From an uncultured bacterium (GTDB lineage Bacteria > Eisenbacteria > RBG-16-71-46 > CAIMUX01), in the NCBI GenBank assembly GCA_946886185.1, contig CAMPIC010000101.1, forward strand, positions 1 through 8,300: 8,300 nucleotides of DNA. Reading direction: 5' to 3'. Below, in pieces: positions 1 through 5,769 of this stretch. Position numbers and translations under genes: made by a program. Within the stretch, counting starts at the first letter, position 1; each line of letters starts with the position of its first letter. A model generated the notes under the pieces. It was not told the DNA's origin. It made no database searches and was given only the letters and a program-made list of their open reading frames with translations.

Positions 1-410
1 TCCTGACGAAGGGTGGAGAGCGCTTCGCCTGCGGCGAGGTCCGCGCGCACGCCGATGGCTATCTCGAGGCGCGCACCTCCGCGTACGCCGACGTCGCCAT
101 GGCCTTGCCGACCTCCGATGGTCCGCTCCTGATCGAGCTGCTGCGCCGTCTGCGGCAAGAAGAGGGGAGCGAGCCAGGCCTCGACGAAGAGGGCGATCCG
201 ATCGACGCGGCGAAACCGGGCTACACCTTCCGGATCGCCGCGCACTGTCCGATGGCCCTGGAGGATCGGCAGGTGCTCCTGGAGCTCCGCAGCGAGTCGG
301 CGCGCGAGGAGGCGCTGCTGCGGCACTTCGCGCAGGCGATCCCCAAGGCTCGCCAGCGCAAGGAAGACCAGTTTCGCATTTTGACCAACGGCCACCTCGA
401 GCATCACTAA
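1..410 (+). CDS. LON substrate-binding-domain protein, 3' end (partial)
   Basis: The reading frame is open from base 3 to a TAA at 408-410 (135 visible residues) and continues off the left edge; an ATG at 99 is internal, because coding-like sequence precedes it without a stop. The visible part ends with a helical stretch (residues about 78-115) containing PMALEDRQVLLELRSESARE, followed by ALLRHFAQAIPKAR. This resembles the C-terminal helical half of the LON substrate-binding domain, where a loop is followed by an 'L.leeKQ.LLE....eRL..L...L' pattern. Such stand-alone proteins have the N-terminal domain of Lon protease without the ATPase or protease parts, and their function is poorly known. 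No ATPase or Ser-Lys protease motif is visible here. The family call rests on the tail only, so it is moderate; another helical-tailed protein remains possible. The next gene, def, lies 234 bp downstream on the same strand and probably has its own promoter. Confidence 0.5.
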   Translation, partial: LTKGGERFACGEVRAHADGYLEARTSAYADVAMALPTSDGPLLIELLRRLRQEEGSEPGLDEEGDPIDAAKPGYTFRIAAHCPMALEDRQVLLELRSESAREEALLRHFAQAIPKARQRKEDQFRILTNGHLEHH

Positions 411-483
411 GCTCGGAGGCTACCAACACGAACGCGATTATCAGTCGCGGACCCGGGACGATTTCTCGGGGCGGCGAGGCATT

Positions 484-501
484 CAGACGACAATGCGTCT
501 G
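484..501. repeat. Short inverted repeat downstream of the LON-domain gene
   Basis: CAGACG, six spacer bases (ACAATG), then CGTCTG form a perfect 6-bp stem about 75 bp after the stop of the upstream gene. No T-run follows on either strand, so it is not a canonical intrinsic terminator. A smaller stem (CGCGA-TTATCAG-TCGCG) lies shortly upstream near 433-449. Function unknown; this size of stem can occur by chance. Confidence 0.25.
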
Positions 502-542
502 TGATGCGGGATCTCGGATCGCCGGAACAATCGCCCGCCCTG

Positions 543-551
543 TGGTAGCAT
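543..551 (+). promoter_or_regulatory. Possible extended -10 element for def
   Basis: TGGTAGCAT fits an extended -10 pattern (TGn followed by a TATAAT-like hexamer, here TAGCAT) about 95 bp upstream of the def start. No good TTGACA-like hexamer sits 17 bp upstream, so the call is weak. It is the best promoter-like sequence I found in the 411-644 gap, which otherwise shows only two short inverted repeats. Confidence 0.2.
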
Positions 552-644
552 CGAAGCGAGAGTGGCTTGCGCCCGTTCTGGATGCGGCGGGCCGTCGCAA
601 CATCTGGACAATCGCACACTGGCCGCTTACCGGGAGAGGATGAA

Positions 645-1166
645 ATGGCCCTCGAAGTGCTCGTCTACGGAGATCCGGTCCTGCGCCGCAAGTCGGCGCC
701 GATCGAAACGATCACGGCGGAGGTCCGACAGCTCGCGCAAGACATGATTGAAACGATGTATGTCGAAGAGGGTGTTGGACTTGCGGCTCCACAGGTCGGC
801 CGATCGATTCGGCTCCTGGTGGCAGATGCCGAGTTCGACGAAGAGATTCGCCCGGCGCGCGTGTTCGTCAATCCCGAGATCTTGGAGTCCTCCGGCGAGT
901 GGAAGTTCGACGAAGGGTGCCTCTCGGTGCCGGGGATTCGCGCGGAGATCGTTCGGCCGGAGACGATCCGCCTCCGCTATCAGGACCTCGACGGAACCGT
1001 GCACGAGGAGGAGATGCACGAGATTTGGGCCCGCGTCCTCCAGCACGAGATCGACCATCTGGACGGCAAGCTCTTCGTGGACTACCTCAGTCCGATCAAG
1101 CGCAGCCTGATCATGAAGAAGCTCAAGGCTCTGGCCAAGGAATCGAAGGGCCGCATCACCGTTTGA
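645..1166 (+). CDS. def: Peptide deformylase
   Basis: This enzyme removes the formyl group from the initiator N-formylmethionine of nascent proteins in the cytoplasm, using a bound metal (usually Fe2+). The 173-residue product has all three family motifs: GVGLAAPQVG (residues 43-52), EGCLS (90-94) with metal ligand Cys92, and QHEIDHLDG (133-141), where His134 and His138 are the other ligands and Glu135 is the catalytic base. The length is normal. The frame is open further upstream, but the ATG at 645 is the likely start: it has GGGAGAGGA at 632-640, and the product begins MALEVLVYGDPVL, the usual deformylase N-terminus. It is not beside fmt, its common partner. Its last 11 bp overlap the end of the convergent gene at 1156-2403. 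Call is secure. Confidence 0.97.
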   Translation: MALEVLVYGDPVLRRKSAPIETITAEVRQLAQDMIETMYVEEGVGLAAPQVGRSIRLLVADAEFDEEIRPARVFVNPEILESSGEWKFDEGCLSVPGIRAEIVRPETIRLRYQDLDGTVHEEEMHEIWARVLQHEIDHLDGKLFVDYLSPIKRSLIMKKLKALAKESKGRITV

Positions 1167-2403
1167 CGGCGTGGGCGCGCGCCAGTGAGAGGACTTCCTC
1201 TTCCTTCAGGATCTCGCGGCTCTCTTTCGCCCTGCTCAGGATCGTCTGCACCAGCTCCGGATCCGCCTCCAGCCCCCGCTTGCGCAAGTAGTAGGAGACG
1301 TTGGACGCGCCCGACATGAACCCGATCTCGATCTCCTGATCGCGCCCCACCATCGACGCCGGAATCGAGGAATAGACCGCATCGGCCAGCCACGGCACGC
1401 CCCGGTCGATCGCCTTGATGATCGCGGCCGCGTGCACTCCCGTGGAGGTGCGGAAGGCGTCGCGCCCCACCATCGGATAGTTCTCCGGGATCGGATGCCC
1501 GGTCGCGCGGCTGACCAGGGTGCAGTACTCGTAGAGCGCGCTCAGCTCGTCCGTGCGGTACTTCTCCATGCGCAGGTTCACCAGGAGCTGATCCATCTGC
1601 GTGTTGCCGCAGCGCTCCCCGATGCCCAGAGCCGTGCCGTGCACGCGGTCGACTCCCTCCTCGATCGCCGCCAGCGCGTTCGCGATCGCGAGGCCGCGGT
1701 CGGAGTGCCCATGCCAATCGATCTTCACCGGCTGGCCCGTCTCTTCCACCACCTGTCGCACGAATCGCACCACGGCGCGCGTGCCGGCTGGGGTGCTGTA
1801 TCCCACCGTGTCCGCGATGCAGATGCGGTAGGCGCCCGCGCGAATGGCGCTCTGAAAGAGTGCCCGGATCGAGTCGGGATCGGTGCGGGTCGTGTCCTCG
1901 GTCACGTACATGACCGGAATCCCGTTCTGCACCGCGTACGACACCGCCTCTTCGGTCATCGCGCGCACCTTGTCGAGCGTCCATCCCTCCGCGTAGAAGC
2001 GGATGGGGGAGGAGCCGATGAACATGGCCGCCTCGACCGGATAGCCCACCTTGCCCGAGATCTCGATGAGTGGATCGACGTCCTTCTTGACCGTACGGAC
2101 CGCGCAGTTGGGACGGATTCGCATTTTCGCGCTTCCGATCTCCTGAGCGATGCGCAAACACGTCTCGTAGGCGCGCTGGCTCGAGCCGGGGAGCCCGATG
2201 TCGCAGGCGTCGATTCCGAGCCGCTCCATCAGATGCAGGATGGCGAGCTTCTCGTCGATCTCCGGATCGCGGATCGAGGGAGATTGCAGCCCGTCGCGCA
2301 AGGTCTCGTCGTCGAGCTCCACCGGACGCGTGCGCGCCTTCGGCTGCGTCTCGGACCGATGGTTCCAATCGTAGATCAGACGATTTTCGTTCTCGCTCTG
2401 CAC
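1156..2403 (-). CDS. DRE-TIM metallolyase, 2-isopropylmalate/homocitrate synthase-like
   Basis: Predicted to join an acyl-CoA to a 2-oxoacid by Claisen-type condensation, as in leucine, citramalate or homocitrate synthesis; the substrate cannot be read from sequence. From the GTG at 2403 the product has 415 residues. The TIM barrel starts with DDETLRDGLQSPS (Arg36 and Asp37, catalytic and metal), has Glu169 in VTEDTTRTDP, metal ligands His231 and His233 in WHGHSDRG, and GERCGN at 262-267. A linker region (about 285-380, including MVGRDQEIEIGFMSGASN) follows. The C-terminal LeuA allosteric domain is absent, so leucine feedback is unlikely to work in the LeuA manner. Start options are TTG 2415, ATG 2409 and GTG 2403; I chose GTG because GGAG lies 6 nt upstream, while the same GGAG touches the ATG. 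No leuBCD neighbours are visible. It lies 111 bp after the DHH gene on the same strand, possibly co-transcribed. HMG-CoA lyase is a less likely alternative; the RDGLQ motif also occurs there. Confidence 0.85.
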   Translation of the reverse strand: MQSENENRLIYDWNHRSETQPKARTRPVELDDETLRDGLQSPSIRDPEIDEKLAILHLMERLGIDACDIGLPGSSQRAYETCLRIAQEIGSAKMRIRPNCAVRTVKKDVDPLIEISGKVGYPVEAAMFIGSSPIRFYAEGWTLDKVRAMTEEAVSYAVQNGIPVMYVTEDTTRTDPDSIRALFQSAIRAGAYRICIADTVGYSTPAGTRAVVRFVRQVVEETGQPVKIDWHGHSDRGLAIANALAAIEEGVDRVHGTALGIGERCGNTQMDQLLVNLRMEKYRTDELSALYEYCTLVSRATGHPIPENYPMVGRDAFRTSTGVHAAAIIKAIDRGVPWLADAVYSSIPASMVGRDQEIEIGFMSGASNVSYYLRKRGLEADPELVQTILSRAKESREILKEEEVLSLARAHAVKR

Positions 2404-2457
2404 CTTCATCTCCAATCGTAGATCAGACGATCTCGTTCTCGCTCAGCGCCTTCATCT
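2365..2457 (-). repeat. Tandem duplication (46-47 bp x 2) covering the 5' end of the isopropylmalate synthase-like gene
   Basis: Bases 2365-2411 and 2412-2457 are near-identical copies, differing by a 1-bp indel and a few substitutions. The inner copy contains the start region and first codons of the downstream minus-strand gene (encoding SENENRLIYDW). The outer copy, read from its own ATG at 2455, gives MKALSENEIV and then a stop, because of the 1-bp difference. The copies therefore duplicate a ribosome-binding/start module (GGAGATGAAGG) plus early codons. The outer copy has GCG where the inner one has the candidate GTG start. Confidence 0.85.
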
Positions 2458-2544
2458 CCTCTGATCAGCGTTCCAGCGAAATCGCTCCGTTCGACAGCGC
2501 CTTCATCTCCCTGATCAGCGTTTGAGCGAGACCGTTCCGTTCGA
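2444..2544 (-). repeat. Tandem duplication (50-51 bp x 2) covering the 3' end of the DHH gene
   Basis: Bases 2444-2494 and 2495-2544 are two copies of a 50-bp unit with about five mismatches and one extra base. The 2495-2544 copy holds the last codons and stop of the DHH phosphoesterase gene (LSNGTVSLKR-stop). The other copy, beyond the gene, still encodes the variant tail LSNGAISLER and a stop at 2465-2467. Each unit also includes GGAGATGAAGGCGCT on the minus strand, shared with the adjoining 46-bp duplication, so the two duplications overlap. Confidence 0.85.
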
Positions 2545-3519
2545 CAACACGGTTCGCAGCATCGATTCCACGCGCTCGCTCGCATCCTCCAGATTGCCGT
2601 CGATCTCTCCTCCGGCAGCCAGAGTGTGCCCGCCCCCTCCCAGCTCGCGTGCCACCTGGTTCACGTGGTAGTTCCCCTTCGAGCGCAGCGAGATCTTGAT
2701 CGACCCGGGATGCATCTCCTTGAGCGCCGCCGCCACTTCCACACCCTCGATCTCCAGGATGTGGGTGATCCCGTCGCGCAGATCGTCCCGATCCAGCTTG
2801 AGCTCGTCCACCAGGAGGTGCGGAATCGCCACCATCGCGATCCTGCCCTCTTCGGAGAACTCGACGTGCGAGAGGATCCAGCCGAGCGCATGCGCCTTGC
2901 GCCGCGGATTGGAGGCGAAGAGATAGCGATAGACCCAACCGGTATCCACGCCCGCTCCGATCAGATCCGCCGCGATGAGCAGCGCCTCGGGATCGTTGCG
3001 CAGATACTTGAACGAGTTGGTGTCGAAGCTGAGCGAGATGTAGAGCGGTTCGGCGACCGCCTTGGTGAGCTTCCAGCCGAGATGATCCTTGAGCATGCGG
3101 TAGACCAGGCATCCGGTCGCGACCGCGTCGATGTCTCCGTACACTTCCGGCCGCGGCCCCTCCGCGATCGGATGATGATCGAGGAAGTAGAGCGGGAGCT
3201 TCCGATCGGAGATCCACGGATCCACTCCGCGCAGCAGCTGGCGATCGTGCGTGTCGAGGACGAGCGCGAGATCATAGGAGGAGCGATCCTCCTGCGCATC
3301 GTCCACCACCACCATGCGCTGCTCCGGATCGAGGAACCGGTAGCGCGATCCGAGCGGATCCGGCAGGAGCGCCAGCACGCGTTTGCCGCGCGCTTCCAAT
3401 GCTTCGCGCAGGGCGACCAGGCATCCGAGCCCATCGCCGTCCGGACCCGAGTGTGTCGTGAGCACGACCGCCTCGGCATCGTCCAACAAGCGCGCCAGCT
3501 CGCCGATCGATCGATTCAC
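2515..3519 (-). CDS. DHH/DHHA1 phosphoesterase, NrnA-like oligoribonuclease / pAp phosphatase
   Basis: Members of this cytosolic family degrade very short RNA oligonucleotides and often dephosphorylate 3'-phosphoadenosine 5'-phosphate, using two Mn2+ ions. The 334-residue product, near the usual 310-340, shows the catalytic set in order: THSGPDGDGLG (21-32; His23, Asp27, Asp29), Asp89 in VLDTHDRQ, the DHH triad at 114-116 in YFLDHHP, and Asp166 in SFDTNSFKY. The DHHA1 domain closes with ELGGGGHTLAAGG (GGGGH at 294-298), which binds substrate. No CBS, PAS or membrane parts are present, which argues against GdpP-type cyclic-di-AMP phosphodiesterases and RecJ. The start is a GTG at 3519 preceded by AGGAGG at 3524-3529; an ATG two bases upstream is out of frame and hits a stop at once. 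Its last codons and stop are duplicated downstream. Whether it acts mainly on RNA oligomers or pAp is not visible. Confidence 0.9.
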   Translation of the reverse strand: MNRSIGELARLLDDAEAVVLTTHSGPDGDGLGCLVALREALEARGKRVLALLPDPLGSRYRFLDPEQRMVVVDDAQEDRSSYDLALVLDTHDRQLLRGVDPWISDRKLPLYFLDHHPIAEGPRPEVYGDIDAVATGCLVYRMLKDHLGWKLTKAVAEPLYISLSFDTNSFKYLRNDPEALLIAADLIGAGVDTGWVYRYLFASNPRRKAHALGWILSHVEFSEEGRIAMVAIPHLLVDELKLDRDDLRDGITHILEIEGVEVAAALKEMHPGSIKISLRSKGNYHVNQVARELGGGGHTLAAGGEIDGNLEDASERVESMLRTVLSNGTVSLKR

Positions 3520-3523
3520 ATGA

Positions 3524-3529
3524 CCTCCT
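3524..3529 (-). promoter_or_regulatory. Shine-Dalgarno site deciding the GTG start of the DHH gene
   Basis: On the minus strand AGGAGG is followed by four bases and then GTG at 3519-3517. The spacing is somewhat short, but this is a full-strength anti-16S match and the only good start in this frame. The out-of-frame ATG overlapping the GTG (ATGTGA) terminates immediately. Confidence 0.7.
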
Positions 3530-3542
3530 CGTCCCGGCGCGA

Positions 3543-3559
3543 GCCGCTCACCGAGCGGC
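3543..3559 (-). other. GC-rich hairpin in the leader of the DHH gene
   Basis: GCCGCTC, three bases, GAGCGGC form a perfect 7-bp stem 24 bp upstream of the GTG start on the minus strand. No U-run follows, so it is not an intrinsic terminator. It might shape the mRNA leader close to the ribosome-binding site, or be chance in GC-rich DNA. The rest of 3560-3640 shows no clear promoter. Confidence 0.3.
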
Positions 3560-3646
3560 CATCCGGATGAAACCGTTTCCTCGTCGCGGACTCGCGCGAT
3601 CCGGATTCCGGAACTTCAGAATGCCCCTGCGTATCCGCTCCATCAA

Positions 3647-3801
3647 GGCTCCGTCCACGGAACGAGCTGCCTCATCAGGCTCCGTCCATCTGAACGAGCC
3701 GCCTCATCAGGCTGCGTCCATCTGAACGAGCCGCTTCATCAAGGCTGCGTCCAGGTGAACGAGCCGCTTCATCAAGGCTCCGTCCAGGTGAACGAGCCGC
3801 G
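3647..3801 (-). repeat. 33-bp tandem repeat array built from the 3' end of the subtilase gene
   Basis: Five successive units begin at 3647, 3678, 3710, 3743 and 3776 (31, 32, 33 and 33 bp, then a partial final unit). The right-most unit (3776-3801) is inside the protease gene and encodes its tail GSFTWTEP; the stop codon lies at the unit junction, 3772-3774. The units to the left are extra copies in the spacer. They are nearly exact next to the gene and more diverged and shorter farther away; a remnant (CGCTCCATCAA) precedes 3647. On the minus strand each intact junction reads GCCTTGATGAAGCGG. This is not a CRISPR array: there are no unique spacers between units. Confidence 0.9.
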
Positions 3802-5769
3802 TGCTCCCGTGACCGGCTCCAGCGCCCAGTACCGACCGCGTGAGAGCCCCGCCCCGCGGACTTGATACTGCACCGTTCTTCCGTCGCGCGTGGGCTCGAT
3901 CTGCGCGACCCGGCGACCTCCGGCGTCGAGGACCCACACCGGTCCCGCCGCGCGTCCGGAAGCGATCGCCGAGGTTTGCCCGCCTCCGGTCAGGATCAGG
4001 GAGAGCGAGGATCCCAATCCCTGCGGCGCGAGCTGCGCGACGTTCGTTTGTCCTCCCGGGACCCACAGGCGTACGCGACCCCAACCCACCGACTGCGGAG
4101 AAGGAGCCGCCGCGATCGCACCGGCCGAGGAAGAAAGAAGCCGGCGCACCTGTTCCTGGTTCCAGTGTACGTCGTCAACGCCTCCTTCGAGCTCCGCGGA
4201 GAGCAGGAGCGCGACCGCGCCCGCCACGTGCGGGCATGCCGCGGAGGTGCCCACGAACGGCGCGTACTGCGAGATCGAGGTACAGATCGCATCGGGTCCC
4301 ACCAGCTCCGGCTTCTGCAAACCGCCGAGGGTCGGGCCATACGAAGAGAACGGCTCGAGCGCCTGGTCCCGCCAGCTGAACGCGCCCACCGCGATCGTGG
4401 AGGGAGAATCGGCCGGCATGGTCACGCTCCCGGAGGAGACGCGATCCTCGGGATCGATGAGTCCGCCATCGACGCGAAAGACACGCACGGTGGCGCCGGC
4501 GGGATTGCCCTGGCGAACGCGAATTCGAAAGCTCGGATCATCGAGCGGGTGGGGCGCCGCCACGTCGCGGAATGCGAACGGATAGTTGGCATAGTCCTCA
4601 TCGGAGCGGGCCACGACTTCTTCGCCGTCCAAGATCTCGATCTCGAACGCGAGATCGGTCGAGAGGGGCCACCGATCCCAGAGCAGCACCAGCCGGGGAA
4701 CTCCTCCGCGCACCAGCATGACCTGTTCGCGATCTCCGCTCAGCTCGAGCATCGCGTCGCGATCGTCGTCGCGGTATGGACCCATCCAGTGCGAGCGGGC
4801 GAAGTTTCCGGACGAGGTGACCCAGATCATTCCATCGCGCGCGGCGGCATCCGCGAGCTCGTCGATCGGTCCGGTGCCGTCGCCGCCTCCCAGGAACCAG
4901 GCGAGCGAGTGGCTCAGCACTTCCACGTCGTTGCTCTTCATCCATTGCAGCGCTTGCTGCAGATCGACCGCGGTGCCGAGCCCGGCCAGATAGAGCTCCG
5001 CATCGGGGGCGATGTCGTGGACGATCTCGCTGCATGCGGTGCCGTGCGCTTGCCCCGGATCGCCGGAGGAGAACATGCGCGTCTGGATCTCGCGCGGCAA
5101 ATCGATGCCGATCCGTTCTCCCGCTCCGTTGAATCCGAGATCGAGCATGCCGACACGGATTCCCTGTCCTCGGTATCCGAGCGCCCGGAACTCCGCGACT
5201 CGCATCTCTTCGAGCCCCTCCGAGACGGTGGGAGGGCCGTCGCATCCACCGCCGAGCTCGCTCGCGAACGTCTCGTGCACCGGACCGACAGGAGCCGTGA
5301 CCGCGATCGCCCCCGGCAGCTCGGCCAGCGCTTCGATCTTCTCGGGAGGAGCCTGGAACTCCAGGGTGGCGCCGATCCAACCGCGCCAGACGACGCCTTG
5401 CTCCTCCAGCCGGGCGATCGTCTCTCGTGCCGCGGAGGGTAAATGCGGCAGTGCTTCCTCGGGCGAGGAGAGCATCGGCACGTCCCACTCGCTCGGGAGG
5501 AAGGCGCGTCCTGCATCGGTGTTCGGATCGAAGCTGACCCAGCACGACCAGCGTCCCGCGTCATCGACCGGAAGAACCACTCCGCCCGGAGAAGGGGGGA
5601 CGAGCAAACTGCGCCCTTCCGCGACGACGAACGGCCTCGCCACCCCGCGCGCGTGAGCGTCGAGCGCTCGCTGCAGCACCGGCTGGATCGGCGCGGGGTC
5701 CGCCATGGCAGGCGCGCACCATCGGCACGCCGCCAGGACGAGCATTCCGAACAGCATCGCGATTCTCAT
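3772..5769 (-). CDS. Secreted subtilisin-family (S8) serine protease with C-terminal FlgD-like domain
   Basis: Predicted exported endopeptidase of 665 residues. It starts with a signal sequence (MRIAMLFGMLVLAAC), followed by a propeptide-like region to about 175 (LEEQGVVWRGWIGATLEFQA and a following helix-strand). The S8 catalytic domain is intact: Asp210 (GMLDLGFNG), His242 (AHGTACSEIV), oxyanion Asn322 (SSGNF) and Ser509 (GTSAACPHVAG). Between Asn322 and Ser509 there are 187 residues against 66 in subtilisin BPN', so a beta-rich insert of about 120 residues is present (roughly 340-440). The last 60 residues (VWVLDAGGRRV, then GRYWALEPVTG) resemble FlgD Ig-like or sorting-type tails. The start is fixed by an ATGA overlap with the barrel-like gene upstream, implying translational coupling. 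Export could be by signal peptidase I (after AMA, residue 23) or as a lipoprotein at Cys15 (LAAC). Substrate unknown. The gene end is duplicated downstream. Confidence 0.92.
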   Translation of the reverse strand: MRIAMLFGMLVLAACRWCAPAMADPAPIQPVLQRALDAHARGVARPFVVAEGRSLLVPPSPGGVVLPVDDAGRWSCWVSFDPNTDAGRAFLPSEWDVPMLSSPEEALPHLPSAARETIARLEEQGVVWRGWIGATLEFQAPPEKIEALAELPGAIAVTAPVGPVHETFASELGGGCDGPPTVSEGLEEMRVAEFRALGYRGQGIRVGMLDLGFNGAGERIGIDLPREIQTRMFSSGDPGQAHGTACSEIVHDIAPDAELYLAGLGTAVDLQQALQWMKSNDVEVLSHSLAWFLGGGDGTGPIDELADAAARDGMIWVTSSGNFARSHWMGPYRDDDRDAMLELSGDREQVMLVRGGVPRLVLLWDRWPLSTDLAFEIEILDGEEVVARSDEDYANYPFAFRDVAAPHPLDDPSFRIRVRQGNPAGATVRVFRVDGGLIDPEDRVSSGSVTMPADSPSTIAVGAFSWRDQALEPFSSYGPTLGGLQKPELVGPDAICTSISQYAPFVGTSAACPHVAGAVALLLSAELEGGVDDVHWNQEQVRRLLSSSAGAIAAAPSPQSVGWGRVRLWVPGGQTNVAQLAPQGLGSSLSLILTGGGQTSAIASGRAAGPVWVLDAGGRRVAQIEPTRDGRTVQYQVRGAGLSRGRYWALEPVTGARGSFTWTEP

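Noticed and set aside
1432..2421. Plus-strand open frame opposite the isopropylmalate synthase-like gene
   Set aside because: Same antisense composition effect; it has no motifs, while the minus strand carries a clear catalytic enzyme.
2626..3570. Plus-strand open frame opposite the DHH gene
   Set aside because: Antisense shadow; the minus strand has all DHH/DHHA1 motifs.
3647..3801. CRISPR-like array
   Set aside because: Units follow each other directly without unique spacers, the unit derives from the adjacent gene end, and no cas genes are present.
3862..5442. Long plus-strand open frame (526 codons) opposite the protease gene
   Set aside because: It is antisense to a gene with an intact catalytic triad. 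Its product is rich in Arg, Asp and Gly in the way expected from reading GC-rich coding DNA on the wrong strand, and shows no recognisable domain.
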